From Serinus canaria (Eukaryota; Chordata; Aves; Passeriformes; Fringillidae), in assembly GCF_022539315.1 (NCBI RefSeq), contig NC_066313.1, forward strand, positions 21,675,059-21,739,058: a stretch of DNA of 64,000 nucleotides. The letters are read 5' to 3'. The notes beneath the pieces were generated by a model. That model saw only the letters and a list, made by a program, of their open reading frames with translations. It searched no databases and was not told the DNA's origin. Position numbers and translations under genes: made by a program. Positions 52,963-64,000 of this stretch are shown in pieces. Every line of letters starts with the position of its first letter. Within the stretch, counting starts at the first letter, position 1.

Positions 52963-55493
52963 CCTTATTTCAACAACCTGCCAATGATTCTTTAACAGAT
53001 TAAAAAAAAAATATTCATGGCTTACTTTTCTTCTCAACTCATTCCTTACCAGAATTTCAGGTCTCTGCAAGAATTCTGTGTTCTCTAAAATAATAAATAC
53101 TGCTTCAGCAGTTTTTCCAGTGATTGTCCAACCTGCCTCAGTCCCATGGAAACTCTTTGCAAAGATGTTGCTTTTGTCTTGTCTGGAACAAATTCCTCCA
53201 CAGATGGACCATCCAATGTCTAAGAATAACTCTTTTAACTATCAATAGACACAAAGAGATTCAGTTGCACTGTTCCCGTGGGATTCCTTTGAGTTTGGAC
53301 ACATCTGTTAAGATGCATACATCAGAGCCTGAATGAAGTTTTTGTCTGATTGCATCTTTGAGAACTCGTGAAAGTTTCTGCCAAAATGATCTTATCTCTT
53401 GGCCCGCGTGCAAAATATATACAGTTATAGATGCTTTCTGAAAAGCTCCTGAAGTAAGTGGCCTATGCAGACCAAACCAGTTTAAATACAGCCAGCTCCT
53501 GATGACCTTCTTCCTCTCACTGAAATCTTTAGAAAATTTACCTGAGGCTGTTCAGCCTTTGAACTACAACCTTATTATGTACTTTATGCATTCTCTATCC
53601 ATAAGCAAGGAAATATGTGAAAAAATGTGAATAGAACAAATCTTATTACTTCCCTGTGCTTTTTTATAACCTTCCCACAACTTGTGCTTGTCCTTGCCCG
53701 AGCATCCTTCTTCTGGGCAAACAGACAGATCTGTTTGTGACAGCTGAGTAGCTAGATGTATAACTCAGCTGGAGTTCTATCAAGTCACTTTATCATTTAA
53801 TTCCAAATTAATTCAAAGTGGTGTTTTTTATCTGCTAAGCCCTCCATGAAAATAGTTATCTCAGGAAGCACGTCTTCCTCTAACTTGTTTCTCCAACTGT
53901 ATTGCGTTTCCCAGGACTAAAAGAGAAGGGACTGGACACAGTGCATCCTGTGTTCTGGATTTAGCTTCAAGGATTCATCTGTGCTGGAAATAATGCTCAA
54001 ACCCCGAAATCTAGGAACTAGTCCACTAGTCCTACAAGTTTGAGGAATAATGCAATTTCATTTGGAATAAGTGGCATTAGAACTAGCATGTAGAATATAC
54101 TATGCTACTGAATGAAACCCTAAATTATGTTAGGCATCACATATGACTTTACCCAAGGATTTTTTTTTTTTTTTTGCTAAGTATTCATATCAGTAAGACT
54201 GGCACTATTGCTTTAGGCTTTCTTCACCTCTGCCTTTTACAGCTGAGGAGCAGATGGCTATCGCAGAGTTTTTATTTCCTTTGCTTGGAAAAAAAAAATT
54301 GATCTGAACCATTCCAAAAGCACCCTGATATTTTAAAATAGATTGGCTTCTGAACATTTCTCATAATAATAAATATGTGGTGTTGTTTTCTGCCAAGCAC
54401 TAGTGACTGTGCATGCAAAATGGTCAGTGAAGATTTCAAACTGATTTGAATAGGTGGTCCATAAAATCCAAGCCTTTTTTTTCCCCCGGATACATAAATG
54501 AGGCCTTATGAAACCATCTGTACATCTGTCCATTTTCCCAAGAACTGATATACCCTACCATGCTGACTCTTTCTGGGTGCTTCTGGTATTTTCAGAGAAA
54601 ATTCCTCCCAAACTTTCAGTCTAACTTTAGTTCAAAAGTATTTTTGTATTATTTGCCATCCACTAGAAAACTCCCCAGCAGAATGAAGAACTTCCTTTGA
54701 AAATGAAGTATCTGCCCAGATGTGGGGGTACTGCCCAGTCTGGGCAAGGGAAGAAAAGCAATATTGTGTTTTTCTTTGTGTCTAAACGTAGAGGGAAGGA
54801 CAGAAAATCTTGCTGGCCCAAAGAGAAACACATCACCATGGGTCAAAAAGTTGAGAGGAAGAAAGACATGGCAATGTAGCTCTGAGGGGAGAGGAAGAGA
54901 AGGACAAAGAAAGAGATTCTAGAGTGAGGGGAAAGAATCGACCCAAAAGACAGGGCACATCAGAGGTATGGAGAAAGCATTTGTAACTGCAGGGAAACCT
55001 GTTTCTAATGTTGGGAGCCACAGAAATCAATCTTTTGCATCCAGGAACATATTTCAGCACTGAGGATTGAGGCAATATGAAAAAAGAATACCACAAAACA
55101 TGGTAGAAAGCCACAGTAAATATGCAGTAAATATTCATCACTCCTCATTTCAGTTCATGTGGGTTCTTGCTGTTTTGCAAGAGCATGCCAAACACTAATT
55201 GTATGCTTACCACCCCTAACAAATACAGCCTGATAAAGGTCATAACCCATCATAAACAATTGTGAGACTTTCTATTGCTTTCAGCTAACAGAGATCAATA
55301 CCACAAGAGGTCTTACTATTTCCTGAATTTTTGCAGAACTCTAGCTATATTTTGGGAACTAAATTTCAACAATTCACAAGACAGAACAATGGTAATGCTG
55401 AAATTGCTATTAAACCTATTTCCTGAAAAAAATCCCCCTCACTTGCAGTGTGAAAGGAGCATCTAACCTGGGCTGCCAGTTTACTCCTACTTA

Positions 55494-55548
55494 CAGAATA
55501 ATACAATTATTTAGGTTGGAAAAGGCCTTTGACATCATCTGGAAGGTG
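55494..55548 (-). mobile_element. Short CR1 tail fragment
   Basis: ACAGAATAATACAATTATTT, GGTTGGAAAAGGCC and TTTGACATCATCTGGA match the reverse-oriented CR1 3' end. Only about 55 bases remain. Confidence 0.75.
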
Positions 55549-57176
55549 ACTTGGGGACACTAAAAACTTAGGGTCTAAAAGACACTGTGCACAGAACAGG
55601 TAGAGCATGAAGAGCTGCAAGCTCCACCTTCCCCTGCTGCCCTCTGCCAATATTCCTCACCCTGAACTTGGCCACTTCAGAAAGCAAAAGCAGGAGCTCA
55701 TTCTCCAAGTTCCCCACAATCCCTGCTGGCCTCTGTCCTAAGGTTGCTTTCATGGGTTTCCATTTGTACTGTCAAAAAAATCAGTGTGAGGTTTCAAATC
55801 CCATTTACTAATGAACTCTTTCATCTTTGTGAATGGGATAAAGGGATTCTTTGTTTGAAAATAAGTATTATTTTTTCTTGTTTTTCTGCTCATTTTTTGC
55901 ATCTTTTCACAAGCTTTTTGTTTTCAGAAAACATTACAAGACAAAACTGTACCCCAGTTTTAACAAAGAGCCTGACATCTCTGATTTGAAAAGAATTCTT
56001 GTAGATACTAAATTGCATGCTGCCTGCTGTTCAATTGTTTCACAGCTCTTTTTCTCCCCAAATCACCAGGTGAGATTGAGGAAAGTCTCCCCAATGTTTA
56101 CTAGCTCTATTAAAATCAAGATCTCTAGCAGAAGCTCATAATGAATAAAGTCAGAAGCCAACAGGAATGAATTGCAGCTAAAGTGATTTTGATAGTGATG
56201 ATCCCTATAACCTGACTGCTTCCAAGCTTGGCCCTGAGGCAGGATTTTTAAATTAAAGAAAGAAAAGGATACACATACTTTTTAATCTGATTTTTTATTG
56301 TCATGCCCTGATTTTTTTACAGGCTTTTGCAAAGTCTGAAAGTCTGGTTGGCTTCCGAGCTGTGGAAAACTGGTGCCTTCCCCTTACCCTCCCCTCCCCC
56401 CCACCTTGTAAATTTACATTCTAAACCAGTGCAGAAGAGGTAAACTATATATTCTAAAACTAGTGAGTGATGAAATTCACAATACCCTGCACATTCTTGC
56501 CCAAGAGACTTCCAGGCAAGAACCTCTGTGAAATGACAATGTTTTGAAGAGCTGGCAAGGTCAGGTGACTTTCCAAAATCCAGTTTTAATAATCCCCTCC
56601 CTTATTTTTTGGCAAAATGGAGAAGAACATTTTCTAAAGGGCAATTAACCCATGCTGAGTAATCTGAAAGTGAATGCCCTCAAAACAAGGGCCTTAAAGC
56701 TGGTACAATCACACAGGTCTACAAAGATTTTCCAGACTCTCACAGACTGATCCTCTCCACAAAATGCTCCCCTTTCTTCCTGGAAACTTTACAGTCCTGG
56801 GCTGCAGAGTCATGCACATTTTTTCAGCACTGATTGAAACCCCCCAGTCAGGAGATGCGGTTGGGTAATGAGAAGCTTGTGACTGACTACCTGGAGCGGA
56901 GCAACAGTTCTAGTTGGACAGGGACATGCTTGAGGGGTCTTCCTTTTTTAATTTGCAACAAGCAGCAACCTGACCTAACAAAACACTCTCAGCTTTTTCT
57001 AGCTGGTTCCAGTATCACAACCTTACCAAAGAAATGTTCTGCTTTGTATGTAATTCCCAAAGAAGAGAGAAGGTAAGCCCTGTTTATGACATTATGGGAA
57101 GAGCATCCGACTGGAAAACTTGGTGCACAGTAAGGAGGTGTTTTCAAGAACCCCAGCAATATGTTGGTGTACTCAC

Positions 57177-57364
57177 AATCAGATGACCCTGTGTGTGCGT
57201 GCAGGTTTGTTGGTGAATGTGGAGAGTGGATGAGGGCTGGGCTCAGAGGAGGAACAGCTTCAAGGTTCAGGCAGGGAAGGCCTGGCTTGGCACTGCATGC
57301 ACCCGTCTGAGTAATCTCATTCTCCTCAGACGCCTTCTGGTTTTCAGCTGTCTTGGGTTTCTTC
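57177..57364 (-). CDS. ZBTB20: ZBTB20 coding exon, N-terminal part of the long isoform
   Basis: Internal coding exon of the BTB/zinc-finger repressor ZBTB20. The minus strand reads [18 protein letters not shown] and continues to HAHTGSSD, matching the N-terminal region of the mammalian long isoform as I recall it. The acceptor is a pyrimidine-rich tract ending TTTTCAG just above 57364; the donor GTGAGT occupies 57176-57171. The exon is 188 bases: one base finishing a codon (expected Arg), 62 codons, then a T that pairs with GT of the next exon to make Cys. It contains no in-frame Met, so the long isoform must start in an upstream exon (expected M-L-E-R), which I could not find between here and 64000. 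The segment precedes the BTB domain, looks disordered and has no known catalytic role. A transcript lacking the upstream Met exon would start translation at the Met in the next exon. Confidence 0.93.
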
Positions 57365-58049
57365 CTGAAAATAAACAAAGAGACCTTTGAAGGGACTGAC
57401 TGCATATTTGGGAAAAGGCATTTTTAGAATCTGTTAAAGATAACTTTCTTCCCCCACCACCACCCCCCCTCTTGCCTCTCTTTTCCCTTACAGGGAAAGA
57501 CGCAGAGAAGACTTTCCTCCATACTTGTTGTTTGGAAACAAGCTGCTCCTTGTTTTGACTCTGATGCAATGGCCCTGAGACTGTGTTACTGCAAATAGGC
57601 CAAGCACGAAGCTCCTTATTCTGCCCCTACTGATGACATATAAAATGAAACTCGTCCCAGTAGTTTAGACAGAGCGCCATTTGACAAATATTAACCAAGG
57701 CTGTAGCATTCTGAATAGAGAGAGTTATACAGAAGTAAAATAGAATTGTCTGAAAAGCAAACAAATATGCAAGTTTCAAGTTCAAAACTAATCAGTGCAG
57801 AGACTTGCATTGTGGGCAAAAGCACTGAGGCAATTTTGAGATGCAGAGGTTATCTAAGTAAAGCATTAAGACTTGGAACCTGAAACAGCTTTCTGTGAGC
57901 ACTGAGTACACGAGCTCTCAACTCCCTCCATCCAAATCTCCAAGGAATTAAGCCTCAGTGGTACATCAAGCAGGTAGTGTTCTAAATAAGAAGCTTGACT
58001 AGGCCAATATTCAAGCAGCAATCAATGTATTAATTAATATGGTAAGGTA

Positions 58050-58660
58050 TGAGCCACACAGCGCTGGATACAGTGGAGGAAGTTTTCCCTCCAACTGCAC
58101 ACCGATAGCTGGGGCTTACAGGTATTTATAGGGGTACTCATAAACTTTCTCAGCAGTTTCTATTCCCAACTTTCCCTCATCAGCAGCTTCTATTCCAAAT
58201 TTTTACGTTACAATTCTATACAATATTGTGATTTAGTTTTTCTCAGGATGTATCCTAGCTGGTGGTCCGGTGAAAGAAGGAAGGAGTATTTCATCTGGTG
58301 AAGTCCCGCTTCCAGATGTGGGTCTACCTTTTGATTGCAAGGACCACAAATCTCATAACAGTGATGTCCGCTTCCCTTGGTCGAGGCTATTAATCCTTGA
58401 ATCGATGTCCATCTTCCTTTCTCAAGCTGCTTTTCACTGTTTTGTTAAGGCGTGAGATAAGCAGGTTTCCTTTCTATACATTCTATAGCGATAGTTTCAA
58501 AAGATCTTTACTACAAGCAATATTCTAAAATTATGCTTCAAAAGGTTATTATTGCAAAACTCTTTAAGGCTTAACTACAAGCAGAAAGTTCTTGTCAAAA
58601 GGCAACACCTTAAAACTTTGATTCAAATGCCCCTAAATCAGCTTAAGACTTACAAAGGTT
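58050..58660 (-). mobile_element. Candidate ERV LTR, minus orientation
   Basis: Read on the minus strand, TATAAATA at about 58126 sits roughly 75 bases before a plausible LTR end (GTGTGGCTCA). Upstream is an A/T-rich, repetitive U3-like region. Two diverged copies of CAGCAG(T/C)TTCTATTCC occur at 58152 and 58182. AAGGT lies at both proposed edges (58044-58048 and near 58655), a possible target duplication. No coding part remains. It could instead be unannotated intronic sequence. Confidence 0.4.
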
Positions 58661-58849
58661 AATTGTAAACAAAGGATAGGTTCAAAGGCCTTCTTCCATG
58701 CTTTATTTTTCTAAGTCATTATTAGAATTCGTCTTTGTAACTGTCCCATGGTCGGTTTCCGCACATATTACAATCACAAATACATACATTGCCTGTATGT
58801 ACCTGACACGAAACACAGGTTTGTATTTCACAGTAGTCAGTCACCAGCT

Positions 58850-59790
58850 TCACGGCTGGAGAAGGCGAGGCACCGGGCGAAGCGGCAGGTTTTGAATCAC
58901 ACAGCGAACACGCCAAACAGGGCAGCGAGCAGCCGCCTCACTGTCCCCCCTCCGCTACACAGGTGCAGGTGCTCCCTCGGTGCTCCCCGAGCCAGGGAGC
59001 TGCGCCGCCAGCTCGGGACGCAGCCTGCTGAGGGGACACTGCTGCCCCGGCCCGGGATGCGGCTGGGGCACCGGGCAAACATCGGCTGCTACTGCCACCG
59101 CATGCCGGGGGGAGAACCGTGGGCACCCGCAGGAGAGCAGCAGGAGCCGGGCAGGCTGGAGCCGTGCCGCTGGAACCCGTTATCTCCGGCCGACCCCCGA
59201 GCAGTGCCGGGGCACCCCGGACGCACGTCCTGCCTGCCAGCCAGCAGGGCCCTTTCCGCAGGCCGGGACTCTCCTCACGGAGGGTCAGGGCGGAAGCCCC
59301 TTCTCCCCGCGCGCCTTTGCCCTCCTGTGTCCCACCGGGGACGGGGTTTGAGGGCTGCGTGGCCTCTCCATTCTTGAAGCGACCGTCCAGAGCGGAGAGT
59401 GCCGATCCCGCGGGGGGCGAGGAGGGGCAGACCAGGCCGGCCGCTTACATAAAGGCCTTATGTAAGGGCGGCACACCCGGCCGGGGGCAGGGTCCGACCC
59501 GCTGCCATTGCCTGCGGCCGCCGCCGGGAGGCAGCACCCGCACGGACCGGCCCGGCCCGGCCCGAGGAGCAGAGCTTGGAAGAAAATTAGAATAAAAATT
59601 TAAGTTAAACGGGCCAGAAAGAAAGAAAGAAAACAAGTCCTTTCCCCACCGTTCCTCCCGCAATGCCCCCCCAGGAGGTGGTAGGCCCGGAAGGGATGCC
59701 TTGGATCGGCCGAGGTGCAGCAAGAGGCGCCCGGTGGTAGCTGGCCAGGCTTCGGAGTGCGGCCGGGGAGCCGAGCTGAGCTCTGCAGGT
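58850..59790. promoter_or_regulatory. CpG island, candidate internal promoter of ZBTB20
   Basis: A sharply delimited GC-rich, CpG-dense block (CGGCCCGGCCCGGCCCG, GCGGCCGCCGCCGGG, CCCCGCGCGCC) in an otherwise AT-rich intron, about 1.5 kb upstream of the N-terminal coding exon. ZBTB20 is known to use several 5' exons and promoters. A transcript starting here and splicing to 57364 would lack the long-isoform start and encode the 668-residue form. Open frames in the block on both strands are GC-driven and show no domain. Confidence 0.65.
59444..59466. promoter_or_regulatory. Inverted pair of D-box (PAR-bZIP/NFIL3) sites
   Basis: CTTACATAA (59444-59452) and TTATGTAAG (59458-59466) are exact reverse complements around AGGCC. 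Each contains TTATGTAA, the optimal site for DBP/TEF/HLF and the repressor NFIL3, also bound by C/EBP. Centre spacing is 13 bp. It lies inside the CpG island. Confidence 0.6.
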
Positions 59791-61194
59791 GAACCACGGC
59801 CAGCGAGAGGGTCACACTGATAGCTTCTGGCAGTCCTGGTGTGTTTTGGGTTACCGGAACGACAGTCTCCACACCACGGGATGGGTGGATGGTATTGCTG
59901 CTGTAAACTATAGCTTGTACATTGGCACATATATTTTAAACTACATGGACTGTATATGTTTTGTTTGTAATAGTCTGCATGGATCTTTGGCATGATCCAA
60001 ACGAACTCTGGCACACCTTCACACACCTCATTTCCAGAGCCCAGGACATTCCCATGTGCAGCCAGCATGCACTGGGGACTGCAGGAAATCTGTGCATAAA
60101 CCAGTGGTTTTTTACAGTATTGCTACCCAAGCAGCTTTCAGATAGCACACCTTTCTGGCCTGGGAACAAAGGCTGTATGTAGGCTTGGACTCTGGATGCA
60201 CAGGACAATGAAGTTCCTTGTACCCAGGAGCTGCACTGCTGTATTTAAGGTCTGTTTTCAGCTCGGAGTTAACCCAAGTTATATGCTTGGAGTACAGCCT
60301 CTGACTCCAGGTCTATCCACACACAATGCTGCCTAGCCTGGGCAGGAGACTGCTGTTTTTTTGCAGAGTGGGGGCTAAGTCTGAGTAAACAAGACCTGTC
60401 AGTCAACCAGCACAGCTATAGTTCTGTTGTTAAATCAAGCACTGACTGATGTTTCATCCTGTGGCTGATCCTGCCAGTGCCTCCCAAGGCCTTCAAAACT
60501 CATTAGAGGGGACAGGTTAAAAAACACTATAGCAACAGGTAGTGCCACCAAGAAGGTTGTGCAAAGTATCCCCTGCTTCTTCCTATCCAAATCCTTATTT
60601 TTTCTATTTTGCTCCTAAGCCTGACATTGCGTTTTCAAGATGCTCTTGTGTCATCATTTTTCCACACTGCAGTCCTGCAGCTCAATGACTTTTGCTTACT
60701 AGGATGGTAAGAATATAGCAGTGGTGCTACCTGGCACTGGAAATGACACCTCTCCTCAGGAGTTCATTTCTCTCACTGTTCAGACATGGGCTGTATGTCA
60801 CTACCACCTGAAAGGGATGCAGGCTTCCACAGGAGGGAAGCTAAGGAATCAGCAAAGTCAGCTAAGGATCTAAAGAAAGCTTTGCAGAAAAGAATAATCC
60901 TGGGGACACTATAATCAAAACTACTTATGAAGAAACCCAAACAAAGTTCTCTAGTCTGCAATGTCCTACTACTGTTGCCAGCAAAGGCAAAGTCACAGCA
61001 ATCCTGCTGTTATTGTAAGTATATTCCTATTCTTTTGTTCTACCTTATCACTCATACAGAAAGCTCCTATTGCCATGATCTTCACCTATATATTCTAATT
61101 AAATATTCTTACATTCTCTTATATAGTCTACTTCTATTGCTATCTTTTTGCTCTAAGTCCTCACAGGGAGAATTGTTAAGTACTCAATCAGGTT

Positions 61195-61338
61195 ATGGCA
61201 TCTCCATCCTTGGAGATTTTCCAAACTTAATTGAACAAGGCCCTGAATAACCTAATCCAGCTTGGAAGTCAGCTCCGCTCTGAGCAGGGAATTGGACTAC
61301 AGACCTCCAGAGGACCCTTCCAACCTAATTTTGTTTCT
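61195..61338 (+). mobile_element. CR1 LINE 3' fragment
   Basis: CATCCTTGGAGATTTTCCAA, CAAGGCCCTGAATAACCTAA, GGACTACAGACCTCCAGAGG and CCTTCCAACCTAATTTTGTT are CR1 3'-end blocks in plus orientation. Confidence 0.9.
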
Positions 61339-63318
61339 GATTGCACACTACTTCTCTGAACACTTTCATCCGCGAGCTCTCTAATATATCTCCATGGTCC
61401 AGAAGGTAAAAATTACCCACAAACTTTGGAAAACTGTGAATTGTTATGTCAACATCAAAAATCTTGAAAGAACAAGGGTAGGAGCAAGAATGAAACAAGT
61501 CATAAATATTGTTTGTGGAACCTTCCCAAATTACTCCTATGTATGTCCATCTCTGGACTTCATTGATTGGCAATCCTATGTGATTATTTCAGTAGTAAGG
61601 GTCAATCTACCTTGCTGCTTTAGTTCTTATGACTGTGTTCTCTATATACTAATCTTGGAAAAGAGCTGTTTGCTATTTACTTGTTAGTAAGGGCAACGAT
61701 TGCCATGTTTGGAATGCAAAAGACTTGGGAATGTGCTGGTGGAGTAAGGGGCTCTGTTCTGATCTCCGGTTATCTCCTTCTCTATACATACCTGGGGTGC
61801 ATTACAAGTCCGTTCCAATACTGAACTCATTCTTAACATTATCAGAGGGCCATCACCATCCTTGCTCCTTGTGAAGAAAAGCAGAAGGGCAATACAGCAA
61901 AGAGATGGCATTTTGGTACATGGACTTGATGCAGAGAATCCCACAAGCTGGGAACAGAAAAGACACCGACTTTCAAAATTTAGAGGGTCCCTGCAGAATT
62001 TATATTTGCTACTGATTTACAAGAGATTTATCCAGTTTATTTCTAAACATCCTACCTACTCTATCACTTTAAATTTTCTATCCTATGTCCATGTATTTTC
62101 CTTTTGTTGGCATTCACTTTCAGCATTCCCTTATATTTATGTGGGTTTTTTCGTAATGTTAATTTACACCACTTAAAACATATTGTCTTCTTTCTTCATT
62201 GTATGTTTTCCAGTACCTACTACAGGCTAACTGCCTCCCCTGTCTTTCCTGAACTGAACTGTGTGTATCAGTACTTGTGAGCTCACATGCAAAGCAAAAT
62301 GTATACAATCACTGCCATAATATTATTTCTCTTTTCTGTCAGCATCCTCTTTGCACTGAGGCATTCGCTCCTTTCCATGTACCTTAACACTGCACTGTCA
62401 TAGAACAAGATCTCAGATGGTGGCCAACTCACAATGATGCAGCGGCTGCATGATCTGGGCACTGGCTGTAAACTAGAATTGGCTCATTTCTGTTTCATTT
62501 GAAGGCAGAATGGGTAATATTTTGGATGTCCTAACCTCAAAGCTATCTAGAAACTAATTACTACCTCTGAGCTTTGGAATGCCTTTAAAACCCCTGCCAC
62601 ACTTCCCCTTTCTTGCTGCCACTCTTGCATACAACTTTCTCTCCCTCAACCCTCCACTTGCTCTCCACAGTTGATTTCTTTGCCTGTACCTCCCTTGCAA
62701 CCATTATTGAGTTTGGAATGAATTTCCCCTGGATGAGTTAACACATTCTCACAGTGGGCCCAGCAAAACGGTCCCTGTCAAAAATAGACAGTGTATGTTG
62801 TACTTCTCACACAGCAGCTATAACTAATGCTTGAACCTTCCCTTACAAGGGGAATAGCACTCTGTCCTGCAGAGACATCAGGTTAGCACTGAACAAATTA
62901 GCTCAGGTATAGGAACCAGTGTAGCTGTGCAGAGCCCACAGCAGCATCCTGGCTCTCAGGGGAAGCCATCATAATGTGACTGCATGAGAGTAATACTACA
63001 TAATGAACAATAATGAGGCAGTTTTCAGCCTCTGAATACAGGGAGGGCTGGGTCACCAACCAGACCTTTGTTCGTCACATATTAAGCAGCACAGAGGGAA
63101 CATGCCACAGGGTTGCTGATGTTGTTGTAAGTGGTGCTGCTGGCTGAGTCTGCCCACCCATGTTCCAGGCATTATTTTGCCTCTTCACAGCTATGGCATC
63201 ACCTTATACTAAGTGCCCTCAGGTCAGAGATGCCTGTAGGGTCCAAGCACTGTGCTTAACTTACTGGTGCACAGTTAGTTTGTAACCTTAGAAATTCACA
63301 GGGGCTGTATAGAATTGG

Positions 63319-63367
63319 AAAAAAACCAAAACAAACAAAACAAAACAAAACAAAACAAAACAAAAAA
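63319..63367. repeat. (AAAAC)n repeat
   Basis: Imperfect AAAAC pentanucleotides, about nine copies. Simple repeat without an adjoining retrocopy. Confidence 0.9.
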
Positions 63368-64000
63368 CCCAATAAAAAACAAAACCTCCAGCTTTTCAAA
63401 TCCTAAAAATAAGAGTGTGAAAAAAGTTCACGTCTGATTTTAAGCAATATTTTCCCTCAGTGTTCTGCTGCACATTCTTCCTCTGCCTGTGTGTGACTAA
63501 CACAGCTCCTGATATCAGTGTTTATCACTGCCAGTGTTGTGTCTCTTTCAGACATGACATTGACAATACATATTTAGAAACTGACAAAGTAAAGAGAGAC
63601 AGGAGTACAATCACTAGATTTAAAAAAAATAGGGCTGAAAGAACAACAAAAACCCACTAAAATCTGCCCAGAGACCTCACCCTAAAATTCAGGGCACACT
63701 GAGTGCCAGAGCTGAGGGTGAAGCTTCCCAAGACAGGCTCCCTTTAAATCACCTGAACCATGACAGTTTTCCTGCCAGAAGTGTTGCTTCAGTAGTTAAA
63801 AGTCCTGCACAGGCTGGACTGAATTGCCTGAATATTCACACAGCTTCTCTGGTGATTTTGCAGCCACATTCGTCTTCATGCTGTTGCAGCTACATGACTG
63901 GCAGTTTGTTTAAAATCTCTGATTGCAAGTTTGTGTCATACAGTGGAAAACACAAACTCCTGAAAACATCACCATAAAATGTAATATGAAAGAGAAATCC

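Larger units (their letters stand above)
37903..57176 (-). other. ZBTB20: Large intron between the N-terminal and BTB exons
   Basis: A 19.3-kb intron with donor GTGAGT at 57176-57171 and acceptor GCTCCAG at 37909-37903. It contains an LTR-like element (40536-41050), a short CR1 piece (55494-55548) and small tandem duplications. I found no additional exon. ZBTB20 introns carry conserved enhancers in vertebrates, but I cannot identify them without alignment. Confidence 0.9.
57365..64000 (-). other. ZBTB20: Upstream intron/5' region of ZBTB20
   Basis: Sequence on the 5' side of the KKPK exon. It holds an LTR-like block, a CpG island and a CR1 piece. The expected upstream exon ending in M-L-E plus two bases of Arg was looked for on the minus strand and not seen, so it probably lies beyond 64000. 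Confidence 0.6.

Noticed and set aside
58748..59595. Long open frames on both strands in the CpG island
   Set aside because: Pro/Arg/Gly/Ala-rich translations without domains, overlapping in all frames: the pattern expected from stop-poor GC-rich DNA.
61700..62400. Search for the missing M-L-E start exon in 57365-64000
   Set aside because: No minus-strand ATG-Leu-Glu followed by a split Arg codon and a GT donor was found; it is assumed to lie beyond the window.

Overview
The window is a stretch of a bird nuclear genome. CR1 LINE 3' ends with the repeated terminal ATTCTATG-like tail occur in both orientations. There are LTR pieces of avian endogenous-retrovirus type, introns with consensus splice sites, and no bacterial-style gene packing. 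A songbird-like species is possible from the LTRs, but I cannot fix the species.

One protein-coding gene is recognised. It lies on the minus strand and is read from high to low coordinates: ZBTB20, a BTB/POZ and C2H2 zinc-finger transcriptional repressor. Three coding exons are present: 57177-57364 (N-terminal segment of the long isoform), 37902-36295 (BTB domain, acidic/variable middle and zinc finger 1) and 31196-30778 (zinc fingers 2-5 and stop). Both junctions join in frame through split codons. Adding the four residues (M-L-E-R) I expect from an exon not found here gives 741 residues; starting at the internal Met gives 668. Both equal the mammalian isoform lengths as I recall them.

Layout. 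1-3250: intergenic DNA past the 3' end of the gene. About 3250-30777: a single 3'UTR of roughly 27.5 kb, ending at an ATTAAA signal with a U/GU-rich downstream element. It carries two CR1 insertions in opposite orientation, three short near-perfect hairpins, microsatellites and several miR-214 seed matches. 31197-36294: intron with a CR1 cluster and a possible ancient MIR-type SINE. 37903-57176: large intron with a probable ERV LTR. 57365-64000: upstream intron with a second LTR-like block and a CpG island (about 58.85-59.8 kb) that could be an internal promoter. The island holds a palindrome made of two PAR-bZIP/NFIL3-type D-boxes.

I see no new multi-gene system. The points of interest are regulatory: the very long 3'UTR and its structures, the twin D-box in the CpG island, and a short glutamine tract in the variable part of the protein.
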